NCBI RefSeq assembly: GCF_029983095.1
Contig: NZ_CP120467.1
Coordinates: forward strand, 434,001-498,000
Source of the DNA: Enterococcus montenegrensis
GTDB taxonomy: Bacteria; Bacillota; Bacilli; Lactobacillales; Enterococcaceae
DNA length: 64,000 bases
Direction of reading: 5' to 3'
Shown here: positions 1 through 8,174 of the stretch, in pieces
How the letters are laid out: each line of letters starts with the position of its first letter
Position numbering within the stretch: position 1 is the first letter of the stretch
Notes under the pieces: generated by a model
Seen by the model: the letters and a program-made list of their open reading frames with translations, nothing else
What the model was told of the DNA's origin: nothing
The model's database searches: none
Made by a program: the position numbers and the translations under genes

Positions 1-56
1 TCTTTCCGCCTTTACATTTATTATGCCAGTAATAAATGAATAGTTAATGCGTTTGA

Positions 57-1463
57 TTATTTTGCTTTTTCGGCAGCGTAGATAGCGTTACGTTTTTTCA
101 TTTCTCGTGCATACCAGACAAAGATTAATAAGTAAGCGACTAAGGCTAAAGCTGCGTATAAGACAAAGGTGATTTCACCTTGAGAAGCGTTTCCGACTAG
201 GTAAGCCAAGAATTTTTCAACTGGGCCTTCCATCGTTGTATGAGAAATCAAAGCATCTGCATTTAAACCTTTAGGGAATGCGCCAACTTTTTTAGCTGTT
301 TCTGTAATAAATGGTGCCATTAATGTACCAGACCATAAGAAGACAGGTAATTCGATTGCACCAATAACGATCATGCGGATTAATTTCCCACGTGTTACAA
401 CTAACAATGCTGGTGTAACACCCATTGCAATGATACCACCAAGTGGCAATAATTTATTACCAGGTAAGATCATAGCTTCTAATAACATAATTGGTGCTAA
501 AACGTTCGCGGCAGCCCAAATTTCGGCACGGCCTGCGATGAACGGCCAGTCTAAACCAATGTTTAATGTGCGACCTTTTAATTTGTTGCTGGCAAAATCA
601 GTAATACCTTGTGATAGAGGTTCAACAGCTGCGATAAACCAAGCACCAATCATTGAGAATAACTCCAAACAGGTTGCGGCTGTAAATGCTAAAGCGAAGA
701 TTTGTGTTGGTGTTTGTCCAGCTAACATTCCCACGAAGATACCTAAATAAATACCAATTGCAAATTTAGAACCCCAAAAACCGATTTTACTGTTCAATTT
801 AGCAGCATCAAAATCGTATTTATCTAACCAAGGGAAAACTTTGTCAAAAATTTTATCAAAAACCATAATAATTGGATTCATCATATAGTTCATGTGGGTG
901 GTTGTCATTGGGTTAGCATCAGGTGCGTTTAATAAATCGTTAAAAGTTGGTTTCATCAAGTCAGAGTTGATGATTTTCAATACGCCGATGAAAATAACCA
1001 ATGCTGTTGCGATAAACAAGTTGGCACCACAAAAGATTGCAAATAAGCCAACGATAGATAAATGCCAAATATCAAAGATATCAACATCTAATGTATTGGT
1101 ACGATTTAAAACTAACATTACAATATTGACAATTACCATAATCAATAAGAAATAAAGTGTGTAAGGGGAGCCCCAAGTAATAGTAGCAAGAGGAGCCCAA
1201 CCAACGTCAGTGATATTTAATGAAAGACCTGTACGTTCAACAAATGATTGCATGGCATCAGCAAATGATGTCGATAAAATATTAATAATAGCTCCGATAC
1301 CGGTTAATGCAATCCCTAATTTAAGCCCACCTTCTAATGCTTTGGTGAATTTTACTTTGAATAATAGTGCGATTAACGTTAAAACAATTGTCATTAATGG
1401 CGCTGCCCCTAAATTGATTAAGGGTTGAAAGACCTTGTTGGCTAAATCAATAACTGTACTCAT
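57..1463 (-). CDS. gatC: PTS galactitol-family EIIC permease
   Basis: This 468-residue hydrophobic protein is the membrane channel of a PTS of the galactitol family. It moves a hexose or hexitol inward while GatA and GatB phosphorylate it. The sequence is almost continuous membrane segments, with the family signature around residues 300-325 (GLDWPFIAGRAEIWAAANV). The length fits GatC. The ATG follows AGAGGAGA at good spacing. It is the last gene of gatA-gatB-gatC. Because lacA and lacB lie in the divergent operon, the substrate is more likely galactose, delivered as galactose 6-phosphate, than galactitol; that is inference. Family assignment is firm, substrate is not. Confidence 0.9.
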   Translation of the reverse strand: MSTVIDLANKVFQPLINLGAAPLMTIVLTLIALLFKVKFTKALEGGLKLGIALTGIGAIINILSTSFADAMQSFVERTGLSLNITDVGWAPLATITWGSPYTLYFLLIMVIVNIVMLVLNRTNTLDVDIFDIWHLSIVGLFAIFCGANLFIATALVIFIGVLKIINSDLMKPTFNDLLNAPDANPMTTTHMNYMMNPIIMVFDKIFDKVFPWLDKYDFDAAKLNSKIGFWGSKFAIGIYLGIFVGMLAGQTPTQIFALAFTAATCLELFSMIGAWFIAAVEPLSQGITDFASNKLKGRTLNIGLDWPFIAGRAEIWAAANVLAPIMLLEAMILPGNKLLPLGGIIAMGVTPALLVVTRGKLIRMIVIGAIELPVFLWSGTLMAPFITETAKKVGAFPKGLNADALISHTTMEGPVEKFLAYLVGNASQGEITFVLYAALALVAYLLIFVWYAREMKKRNAIYAAEKAK

Positions 1464-1522
1464 ATTTTCTTCTCCTCTTTAGATAGTGCAAACGGAGAAA
1501 AAGAACTCCGTTTGCTACTTAT

Positions 1523-1825
1523 TTATTTTTGCACTTGTTTAATAGCTGCTTCCATTTGCGTGTAAACCGGTTCAGCCATTGCAGGAATGCGATAAAGGAT
1601 TGCGCCAGCATCGACAACAGGAATATTAACAGGAAACCCTAAATCTGTGTTGGCAATTTGAGCAAAGATATCGTAGTGAGACAACATTTCTTCATTAATG
1701 TCTTTAATCATGACCGCATCACAACTTACTTGATACCCACGTTTTGCTAATTCGCTTTCTAAAGCGCTTTTAATTTGGTGGCTGGAATTAACTCCGGCGC
1801 CACATGCTGCTAGAATTTTGACCAT
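1523..1825 (-). CDS. gatB: PTS galactitol-family EIIB, intact copy
   Basis: This 100-residue phosphocarrier domain accepts phosphate from GatA on a cysteine and passes it to the sugar in GatC. The N-terminus carries the EIIB P-loop with Cys9 (ILAACGAGVNSS). The length is typical of free-standing GatB. It is the downstream and only intact member of a tandem pair; the upstream copy at 1858-2159 has lost one base. Its own ribosome binding site (AAAGGAT) lies in the 32-bp spacer between copies. It presumably supplies all EIIB activity for this PTS. Confidence 0.92.
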   Translation of the reverse strand: MVKILAACGAGVNSSHQIKSALESELAKRGYQVSCDAVMIKDINEEMLSHYDIFAQIANTDLGFPVNIPVVDAGAILYRIPAMAEPVYTQMEAAIKQVQK

Positions 1826-1857
1826 TTCAATTTCATCCTTTCTTAATTGCGATAGTA

Positions 1858-2159
1858 TTATTTTTGTACTTGTTTAATAGCTGCTTCCATTTGCGCGTAA
1901 ACCGGTTCAGCCATTGCCGGAATGCGGTAAAGAATCGCGCCAGCATCAACGACAGGAATATTAACAGGAAACCCTAAATCGTGTTGGCAATTTGAGCAAA
2001 GATATCGTAGTGAGACAACATTTCTTCATTAATGTCTTTAATCATGACCGCATCACAACTTACTTGATACCCGCGTTTTGCTAATTCACTTTCTAAAGCG
2101 CTTTTAATTTGGTGGCTGGAATTAACTCCGGCGCCACATGCTGCTAAAATTTTAACCAT
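1858..2159 (-). pseudogene. gatB: Frameshifted second copy of gatB
   Basis: This is a near-identical tandem copy of the gatB at 1523-1825, 302 nt long against 303 nt. Reading from its ATG, residues 1-60 match the intact copy. A single base is then missing near position 1980 (ACAGAT in the intact copy reads ACGAT here), which changes Asp to Ile and gives a stop, so the product would be 61 residues. The lost part resumes in another frame down to a matching stop codon. By hand I count about 12 substitutions between copies, all silent except one Thr/Ala, so both copies were probably functional before the deletion. It starts only 5 nt after gatA. A sequencing error is possible, but the site is not a homopolymer. 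Confidence 0.88.
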
Positions 2160-2164
2160 AGTGA

Positions 2165-2656
2165 TTACTCTCCTTTAAAATTTTCTACTAAAAATTGGTA
2201 AATTTGTTTTGGATCTTCATAAGTAAAGAATTCAAGCATTTTTTTGCGATCAGTAGAATTAATAAAATCCATGATATCTGCCAATAAACCGGCCTGCGCT
2301 TCACCATCTTCATTCAAAATCATAAATAGAAAAGAAACTTGTAATTCTTCATCTGGATTGATCATATTGTGAAATGTGATTGCTTGATTAATTTTGATTG
2401 GCACAATTCGCGTTGTTTTAACGAATTCGCTTTCAGTATGAGGTATCGCAATATTAGGTAACTGTGAATCAACAGGGGTCATATCTAAACCTGTTGGATA
2501 ATTTAACTCACGTTCAATCAAATTTACGATGAAATCATCTGTTACCAAATCCTTCTTTAATAAATCTTGGTAAACTTCGTTGAAGACTTCTTCTTGCGTG
2601 GTTTTATCAGATACATAAACCGTGTCAGGGGCAAAGAATTCTTTTCCTGTACTCAC
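2165..2656 (-). CDS. gatA: PTS EIIA, fructose/galactitol type
   Basis: This 163-residue cytoplasmic phosphocarrier takes phosphate from HPr and passes it to GatB. The active-site histidine is His73 in NIAIPHTES, the usual context for the fructose/mannitol/galactitol EIIA fold, and the length fits a single-domain EIIA. It is the first gene of the minus-strand PTS operon. The ATG follows an AGGAGGAAT ribosome binding site. A promoter overlapped by a CcpA-type site lies about 60-85 bp upstream. Confidence 0.92.
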   Translation of the reverse strand: MSTGKEFFAPDTVYVSDKTTQEEVFNEVYQDLLKKDLVTDDFIVNLIERELNYPTGLDMTPVDSQLPNIAIPHTESEFVKTTRIVPIKINQAITFHNMINPDEELQVSFLFMILNEDGEAQAGLLADIMDFINSTDRKKMLEFFTYEDPKQIYQFLVENFKGE

Positions 2657-2714
2657 TATAATTCCTCCTGTTCGCTTTTGTTTAATAGTGTGTTTAAACC
2701 TTGCTTACACTCAT

Positions 2715-2742
2715 ATTATAATCGCTTTCAAACGCTTGTCAA
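2715..2742 (-). promoter_or_regulatory. gat operon promoter with overlapping cre site
   Basis: On the minus strand a perfect -35 (TTGACA, 2737-2742) and a perfect -10 (TATAAT, 2715-2720) are separated by 16 bp. The segment 2717-2731 (TTGAAAGCGATTATA) matches the CcpA consensus WTGNAANCGNWNNCW at 14 of 15 positions and covers the spacer and most of the -10 box. A repressor bound here would block RNA polymerase, giving carbon catabolite repression of the PTS. Confidence 0.75.
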
Positions 2743-2784
2743 CTAGAAATCAAAATAAAATAAACACTAATTCGCGTTTTATTG

Positions 2785-2813
2785 TTGAAAAATGTTTTGT
2801 TCTGTTTTAATAT
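2785..2813 (+). promoter_or_regulatory. Possible promoter of the DeoR-lacAB operon
   Basis: TTGAAA (2785-2790) and TAATAT (2808-2813) are 17 bp apart, 22 bp before the regulator start. The -10 matches only four of six consensus positions. It faces away from the gat promoter, so one repressor site between them could control both operons. Confidence 0.4.
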
Positions 2814-2834
2814 GAGGATGAAAGGAGGGTGCAT

Positions 2835-3632
2835 ATGCTTAAAAGTGAACGACAACGCTCCATTTTAAATCTTTGTGAGCAATATGGTGTGATTACAGTA
2901 CAATTTGTGCGTAAAAATCTCCAAGTATCGGATATGACGATTCGGCGTGATTTGGAAGAATTGGCGCAGCAAGATAAAATCATTCGCGTTCACGGTGGTG
3001 CGCAAAGTAAAACATTTGCCGCTGGGAAAAGTACGGTGATTGAAAATGCTGCAATAGTGCCATTAGACGATTTGGAACTTTCCCATTTAGAGAAAAAACG
3101 CATTAGTATAGAAGAAAAAAATTATATTGCCAAACAGGCTGTTCAATTTATTGATTCAGGAGATACGATTTTTTTAGGTTCAGGGACAACAATTGAATTA
3201 ATGACAAAATATTTAATGAAACATGATTTGCGGGTTGTTACGAATAGTTTGCCAGTCTTTAACTTATTACAAGAAAATGAACAGTTGGATTTATATTTGG
3301 TTGGCGGGTCTTATCGGCAAAAAACTGGCGCTTTTGTGGGATCAATCGCCAATGAAACAATTCAAAAGTTAAGTATTGAAAAAGCGTTTGTTGGAGTCAA
3401 TGGCGTAAGGGAAGAATATGTATCTACTTTCAGCATCGAAGAAGGCAAGTTTCAACAACTGGTTTTAAATCAGGCAAAGAAGCGTTACTTGGTTGCCGAT
3501 GCACATAAATTTAACCAAAGTGATTTTTATAACTTTTTCAATTTACGAGATATTGATGCATTATTCACCGATAAAAGTATTGAAGAAGCTGTCAAAAATA
3601 AATATCAACAATATACCACTATCTATAGTTAG
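2835..3632 (+). CDS. DeoR/GlpR-family sugar repressor
   Basis: This 265-residue transcription factor has an N-terminal winged helix around residues 1-60, including the DeoR signature [13 protein letters not shown]. The C-terminal sugar-phosphate-binding domain has the motifs SGTT and VGVNGV. The chosen ATG lies 6 nt after GGAGG; an in-frame GTG 6 nt upstream is too close to that site. It leads the lacA-lacB operon and diverges from gatABC, so it is the likely local repressor with a phosphorylated galactose or tagatose derivative as inducer. It resembles LacR functionally, but I do not assign that name. Confidence 0.85.
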   Translation: MLKSERQRSILNLCEQYGVITVQFVRKNLQVSDMTIRRDLEELAQQDKIIRVHGGAQSKTFAAGKSTVIENAAIVPLDDLELSHLEKKRISIEEKNYIAKQAVQFIDSGDTIFLGSGTTIELMTKYLMKHDLRVVTNSLPVFNLLQENEQLDLYLVGGSYRQKTGAFVGSIANETIQKLSIEKAFVGVNGVREEYVSTFSIEEGKFQQLVLNQAKKRYLVADAHKFNQSDFYNFFNLRDIDALFTDKSIEEAVKNKYQQYTTIYS

Positions 3633-3663
3633 AAAATATAGCGAAATTAGAGGAGGAATACAA

Positions 3664-4092
3664 ATGCGTGTCGTACTTGGTTCAGATGCACAGGCAAAGA
3701 AATTGAAGGATATTATCAAAGAGTATTTAGTTGGCGAAGGTTTTGAAGTCGTGGATAAAACAGAAACACCAGCCGCAGATTTCGTTGATTCAACTTTAGC
3801 TATCGCAAATGATATTAAAGAAAACGAAGGCTCAATGGGAATTGCTTTTGATGGTTACGGTGCGGGGAGTTTTATGGTAGCCACAAAAGTTAAAGGCATG
3901 GTCGCTGCAGAAGTCTCTGATGAACGTTCTGCATACATGACTAGAGAACACAACAATGCCCGTATGATTACGATTGGTTCTGAAATTGTCGGTGAAGAGT
4001 TGGCAAAAAATATTGTCAAAGAATTTTTATCTGCTCACTATGACGGTGGCCGTCATCAAATTCGCGTGGATATGTTAAATAAAATGGCGTAG
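3664..4092 (+). CDS. lacA: Galactose-6-phosphate isomerase subunit A
   Basis: This 142-residue subunit pairs with LacB to convert galactose 6-phosphate to tagatose 6-phosphate, the first step of the tagatose pathway. The protein has the RpiB/LacAB fold. Visible segments are [13 protein letters not shown] at the start and [11 protein letters not shown] where RpiB carries its catalytic Cys; that Cys is absent, as expected of LacA. The ATG follows GAGGAGG. A longer frame starting inside the regulator gene is an artefact. The kinase and aldolase (lacC, lacD) are not in the window. Confidence 0.92.
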   Translation: MRVVLGSDAQAKKLKDIIKEYLVGEGFEVVDKTETPAADFVDSTLAIANDIKENEGSMGIAFDGYGAGSFMVATKVKGMVAAEVSDERSAYMTREHNNARMITIGSEIVGEELAKNIVKEFLSAHYDGGRHQIRVDMLNKMA

Positions 4093-4181
4093 AGATTTTT
4101 GTTTTGTCAACTGCCTGTAAGAAGTAAGCTTTTGAATTACAAATGATGAAATTAGTTTAAAGATGAGAGGAAGAATGAATA

Positions 4182-4697
4182 ATGAAAATTGCCATTGGTT
4201 GTGACCACATTGTCACAGATACAAAAATCGCAGTTTCTGATTTTTTGAAAAGTAAAGGTTATGAAGTAATAGATTGTGGCACGTATGATTTTACCCGGAC
4301 CCATTATCCAATTTACGGTAAACGCGTCGGAGAAGCAGTAGCAAGCGGGGCTGCAGACCTTGGTGTGACGATTTGTGGTACCGGCGTTGGGATCACAAAC
4401 TCTGTCAATAAAGTGCCCGGTGTACGTGCTGCCTTAGTGCGGGACATGACGACTGCCATTTATTCAAAAGAACAATTAAATGCCAATGTAATTGGTTTTG
4501 GTGGAAAAATTACTGGTGAATTTTTAATCAATGATATTATTGAAGCTTTCATTAAAGCAGAATACAAAGAAACACCAGAAAACAAATTGTTAATTGAAAA
4601 AATTAATGCCGTTGAAGGACCAAAACCAGAACAAGCAGATGCGCATTACTTCGATGAATTTTTAGCAAAATGGGATCGTGGCGAATATCACGACTAA
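4182..4697 (+). CDS. lacB: Galactose-6-phosphate isomerase subunit B
   Basis: This 171-residue subunit is the catalytic partner of LacA. It begins [15 protein letters not shown] and carries the RpiB-type active-site Cys in [16 protein letters not shown], followed by the conserved VRAALVRDM stretch. The length matches LacB. It lies 89 bp after lacA in the same operon and is followed by a strong terminator at 4771-4804. With gatABC it gives a route from external galactose to tagatose 6-phosphate. Confidence 0.94.
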   Translation: MKIAIGCDHIVTDTKIAVSDFLKSKGYEVIDCGTYDFTRTHYPIYGKRVGEAVASGAADLGVTICGTGVGITNSVNKVPGVRAALVRDMTTAIYSKEQLNANVIGFGGKITGEFLINDIIEAFIKAEYKETPENKLLIEKINAVEGPKPEQADAHYFDEFLAKWDRGEYHD

Positions 4698-4770
4698 TTT
4701 TGGCTCATAAAAGCTGAGATTTTTGTAAATTCAAGTTGTTTCTGTTAAATTTTAAGTACAGTTGTGAGTA

Positions 4771-4804
4771 AGCCAGCAGTTGATAATCAACTGTTGGCTT
4801 TTTT
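4771..4804 (+). terminator. Terminator after lacB
   Basis: AGCCAGCAGTTGAT pairs with ATCAACTGTTGGCT with one G-U pair and a very tight loop, followed by six T. It ends the regulator-lacA-lacB transcript. Confidence 0.85.
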
Positions 4805-4858
4805 GCTATCAAAAATATATCATCCTCACAGGAATACCTCGCTTTGCAGCAGCGTATC

Positions 4859-4952
4859 AATGGCTCAAAAATGTGCGATTCCTTCAGCTTTTCTGAGCTG
4901 GCTAACCTTTTGAAGGAACTTGCTGTGAGAATAAGCCAAATTTCAAGAAAAA
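4859..4952 (+). repeat. Partial copy of the dispersed hairpin repeat
   Basis: This segment contains GCGATTCCTTCAGCTTTTCT (4875-4894), identical to 49424-49443, preceded in both places by ATGGCTCA. The end (AATAAGCC, then AATTTCAAGAAA) resembles the units at 29.2 kb. It holds nested inverted repeats: TTCCTTCA with TGAAGGAA (4879-4886, 4911-4918) around CAGCT with AGCTG. It lies between the lacB terminator and the next start codon. Confidence 0.6.
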
Positions 4953-4964
4953 GGAGAATTTATC

Positions 4965-5921
4965 ATGATTTCATATGGAATTGTCAGTACCGCATCAATT
5001 GTACCTCGCTTTGTGGCAGGAATTCGTGCTAGTAAAGAAGGCGATGTAGCTGCGATTGCTTCACGAGAATTAGCCAAGGCACAAAAAGTAGCAACCAAGC
5101 TTCAGATTAAAAAAGCTTATGGTAGCTATGAGGAACTGTTTTCTGATGAAGAAATCGATATTATCTATATTGCAACTTATAATAAAGGACACTACGAAAC
5201 CGCCAAGCAAGCCCTAGAAGCAGGAAAGCCAGTATTATTGGAGAAGCCTTTTACTTTATCTGCTAATGAAGCAAGTGAATTGTTTGAATTGGCTGCAAAA
5301 AAAGGTCTCTTTTTGATGGAAGCGCAAAAAGCTGTTTTTTTACCGATTACTTTAGCTGTGAAAAAAGCAATCGAAGCTGGAAAAATTGGAGAAGTTAAAT
5401 TAATGCGCTCGCTAACGTCATATCCCAATATCGATCATGTGAAATGGTTTCCAAGTCTTGAAGCAGGAGGGGGAACGTTGCATGGTTCAGGCAGTTATCC
5501 GCTTCATTATATGCACTACATTACAGGGGAGAACTATCAAGCGGTGACCGGCAACGCGATCATGCCAAAGGGTCGTTCTGATAAGCAAAGCGACTTGAGT
5601 TTGAAATTTGGGACAGCTATTTTAGCTAATATTTTTATTACGACTGAATTTGGTACAGATAATGGAATGACAATTTATGGCAGTCAAGGTCGCATTGAAA
5701 TTCCTAACTTTTGGAAAACGCAAGTCGCTACAATTTTTACCAAAGAAGGACGGGAAGATTTACAAATCCCTTTTACCAGTGAATTTGCTTATGAAGTCGA
5801 TCACGTGAATGAATGTTTGAAAAAAGGCTTGTTAACAAGTCCAATTATGACACCGGAATTGACCATTGAAACTGTAACATTAGTGGAAAATCAATACCGA
5901 AAATGGTTACAAGCTCAATAA
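4965..5921 (+). CDS. Gfo/Idh/MocA-family oxidoreductase
   Basis: This 318-residue protein is an NAD(P)-dependent dehydrogenase of the glucose-fructose oxidoreductase family. The N-terminal Rossmann strand reads SYGIVSTASIVPRF, and the family EKP motif is at residues 93-95 (VLLEKPFTL) with the expected catalytic Lys94. The C-terminal half is the alpha/beta substrate domain. The ATG follows AAAGGAG. It is separated from lacB by a terminator, so it is probably its own transcript. The substrate (sugar, inositol or dihydrodiol) cannot be read from the sequence. Confidence 0.88.
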   Translation: MISYGIVSTASIVPRFVAGIRASKEGDVAAIASRELAKAQKVATKLQIKKAYGSYEELFSDEEIDIIYIATYNKGHYETAKQALEAGKPVLLEKPFTLSANEASELFELAAKKGLFLMEAQKAVFLPITLAVKKAIEAGKIGEVKLMRSLTSYPNIDHVKWFPSLEAGGGTLHGSGSYPLHYMHYITGENYQAVTGNAIMPKGRSDKQSDLSLKFGTAILANIFITTEFGTDNGMTIYGSQGRIEIPNFWKTQVATIFTKEGREDLQIPFTSEFAYEVDHVNECLKKGLLTSPIMTPELTIETVTLVENQYRKWLQAQ

Positions 5922-5925
5922 AAGT

Positions 5926-5973
5926 AAAAGACCAAGGGAAAAATTGCACCATATATTTTCCCCTGGTCTTTTG
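5926..5973 (+). terminator. Terminator after the oxidoreductase gene
   Basis: AAAAGACCAAGGGAAAA pairs with TTTTCCCCTGGTCTTTT around a short loop. It sits between convergent genes and may also serve the histidine kinase gene on the other strand. Confidence 0.75.
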
Positions 5974-6034
5974 TATTTGAAAATAATTTTGCAGTCAATG
6001 GTAAAACACAGGTGCGCTACTGGAGTATTTCTTT

Positions 6035-7339
6035 TTATTGCTTATCGGGAATTTTAACTCTAAAAATGACACCTTTTGGTTTTAAATCATGCACCGAAAT
6101 TTTCCCGTGGTGATCTTTAACAATTTGCCAAGCGATAGAAAGTCCCAAACCAAAACCACCGCTATTTTTGTTGCGGGAACGTTCTTCGCGATAAAAGCGT
6201 TCAAAAATTTGTTTTTTGTCTTCATCATGAATGGTTGCGCCAGTGTTACGGACTTCCAAAAGCCAATCATCATGCGTAATTTGAGAAAGCACCGTAATTT
6301 TATCGCCAGTTTTTGTATATTTTAAAGCATTATCTAACAGAATAACCAAAAGTTGGTGAATTCTTTTTTCATCAACGGTAACTGGAGTTGCGGCGTAATT
6401 TTCTAATACAAAAATTTTTCCATCTAATTGCGCAATCTCTTGGAAAGGTTTTATTAATTGTGCCAGAAAAGGCTGGGGTGCTAGCTGATTTAAAGTAAGT
6501 GTCGTTTCGTTTGCATCACTTCTGGCAATAGTTAGTAAATCAGTCGTAAGAGAATTCAGGCGTCTGGTTTCGTTGAGGGCTTGGGCAATAGGTTTAGACT
6601 CTTCTAAGATAGTGTGATTAGGTGTTGTAAACAACTTTTGCAAACTATTTTGAATAATTGTTAATGGTGTCCGTAACTCGTGGGAGGCATTTTCCACGAA
6701 TTCTTGCTGCTTTTGCCAGGCGAGCAGAATGGGCGCCATATTTTTCTTTGAAATAAAATAGCTGACTGCTAAAGATAACAGCCAAAATAAAATCATACAC
6801 ATAATCAATACCGTTTTGAAAGTCTGCAGCGATTCGTCGATTTGATCGGTATTTTCCAACAATTGTACATAGGCCACATTTTCTTTTGGCGTTGCTAATT
6901 TTCGCGTAATTGAACGGAAATGTAGCTGTTGCTGCCCGTTTTTTACAGTAATCCTTTCGATACTGTCTAATTTATTTTGCGTTAAAGTTAAATCTTGCAG
7001 CTCAGCAAAGCGCCCACCTAACGCCGCTTGATTCAAAATTTTCCCCTCAGCACTCCATAAGATCATTTGGGAATTAAAGCGACTGCTCCGGTTTTCCATT
7101 GGCGCAAAATCTGATTTTGGCATCAAAAAAGGATTGCCTTCTTTGAGTCGTGTAATTTCCATGGTGACACTGCGCTCATCTTGGCTGATATTTTTTAAAG
7201 ATTCGTCTGTTTGTTTATAAGCAGAACTTTGCAATAACTGTAAAACAATAAAACCCAATAACAAGAAAATAAGGGCAAATGCGCCAGCATTTAATAAAAA
7301 AAATTGCCGGCGTTGCTTTTTGGATAGCTCTTTATTCAT
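6035..7339 (-). CDS. Sensor histidine kinase
   Basis: This 434-residue membrane kinase has TM1 at about 13-36, an extracellular sensor of about 135 residues, TM2 at about 176-196, a HisKA dimerisation helix with the phosphorylated His220 in ENASHELRTP, and a HATPase domain with the N box (LLDNALKYTK) and G box (GFGLGLSIAW). It starts 9 nt after its response regulator. The pair diverges from an ABC transporter operon, which suggests that it senses something the transporter handles; that is inference. No HAMP domain is obvious. Confidence 0.92.
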   Translation of the reverse strand: MNKELSKKQRRQFFLLNAGAFALIFLLLGFIVLQLLQSSAYKQTDESLKNISQDERSVTMEITRLKEGNPFLMPKSDFAPMENRSSRFNSQMILWSAEGKILNQAALGGRFAELQDLTLTQNKLDSIERITVKNGQQQLHFRSITRKLATPKENVAYVQLLENTDQIDESLQTFKTVLIMCMILFWLLSLAVSYFISKKNMAPILLAWQKQQEFVENASHELRTPLTIIQNSLQKLFTTPNHTILEESKPIAQALNETRRLNSLTTDLLTIARSDANETTLTLNQLAPQPFLAQLIKPFQEIAQLDGKIFVLENYAATPVTVDEKRIHQLLVILLDNALKYTKTGDKITVLSQITHDDWLLEVRNTGATIHDEDKKQIFERFYREERSRNKNSGGFGLGLSIAWQIVKDHHGKISVHDLKPKGVIFRVKIPDKQ

Positions 7340-7348
7340 AATTTACTC

Positions 7349-8020
7349 CTATTCCTGCAGCAGGTAACCGACATTGCGCAACGTCTTGAAATCATCGGCT
7401 ACGCCGGTTTTTTTAAGATGTTTGCGTAAATGGCTCATATAAACTTCCACAACTGTTAATGTCGTGTCGGAATCAAAGCCCCAAATGCGGTCGAAAATCT
7501 GTTCTTTAGTTAAAATGACGCCTTTATTTTGAATGAAATAAACGAGCAGCTCGAATTCCTTGCCTTGAATGGCTAAAGTTTCGTCTTTAAAAATAACTTG
7601 GTTACTTTGTAAATTGCAGGTAATGGGCCCATAATGCAGTAGATTTTCTTCGTACAAGCCAAGGGAGCGCTTAAGTAATGCTTTTACCCGTAACAATAAT
7701 TCTTCGCGGTAAAAAGGCTTTGTCAAATAATCATCTGCTCCTTTTTGAAAGCCGGTAACTTTATCATCAATGCCGTCTTTTGCCGTTAAAATCAAAACGG
7801 GCGTTTGAATGTTTTGACGGCGCAATTGCGCCAATAATTCGTAACCGTTAATTTCTGGCAACATTAAGTCTAATAAAATTAAATCGTAAATATTACTTTG
7901 GGCTTCAAATAAGCCAATCTCCCCATCAAAAGCTTGTGTTACTTCACCTAAGGGTTGAATAATTTCTTTGATATTATCTGATAATGTGTGTTCATCTTCG
8001 ACTATAAGTAACTTCAACAT
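7349..8020 (-). CDS. OmpR-family response regulator
   Basis: This 223-residue regulator has a receiver domain with acidic pocket VEDE, phosphorylated Asp51 in LILLDLMLP and the switch Lys in TKPF. The C-terminal winged helix includes LTKEQIFDRIWG and VEVYMSHLRKHL. The ATG at 8020 follows GAGGTG at 6-nt spacing, so I prefer it to an upstream in-frame start. The first gene of the operon, it precedes its kinase. A perfect 11-bp direct repeat in the divergent promoter region is its likely target. Confidence 0.93.
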   Translation of the reverse strand: MLKLLIVEDEHTLSDNIKEIIQPLGEVTQAFDGEIGLFEAQSNIYDLILLDLMLPEINGYELLAQLRRQNIQTPVLILTAKDGIDDKVTGFQKGADDYLTKPFYREELLLRVKALLKRSLGLYEENLLHYGPITCNLQSNQVIFKDETLAIQGKEFELLVYFIQNKGVILTKEQIFDRIWGFDSDTTLTVVEVYMSHLRKHLKKTGVADDFKTLRNVGYLLQE

Positions 8021-8107
8021 ACACTTCACCTCAGCTTCATTTTACCATGCTCCTCCTAAATGAAACTTAAACTTTCTCTTTGCTATTAAAAATAGTTTTT
8101 TTAGTGG

Positions 8108-8129
8108 TTTAAGCTGATTTTAAGCTGAT
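8108..8129 (+). promoter_or_regulatory. Candidate response-regulator binding site
   Basis: TTTAAGCTGAT occurs twice in tandem (8108-8118 and 8119-8129). An 11-bp period puts both half-sites on one DNA face, the usual arrangement for OmpR-family regulators. A weaker third GCTGA is at 8138-8142. It lies 46 bp before the ABC permease start. Confidence 0.6.
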
Positions 8130-8174
8130 AAAAATAGGCTGAAAAAGCAAATAAAAACAACAGGAGGATTTGAA

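Larger units (their letters stand above)
1523..2159 (-). repeat. Tandem duplication of gatB
   Basis: There are two head-to-tail units of about 334-335 bp. Each holds one gatB copy, and they are roughly 96 percent identical over the coding part. The spacer sequences differ, so the visible duplication is confined largely to the coding sequence. Confidence 0.9.

Noticed and set aside
1974..2159. Programmed frameshift in the first gatB copy
   Set aside because: No slippery heptamer or downstream stem was seen at the site, and an intact copy follows directly.
3493..3663. Extended N-terminus of lacA overlapping the regulator gene
   Set aside because: The ATG at 3664 has a strong GAGGAGG site and gives the family length; the extension reads the regulator gene out of frame.
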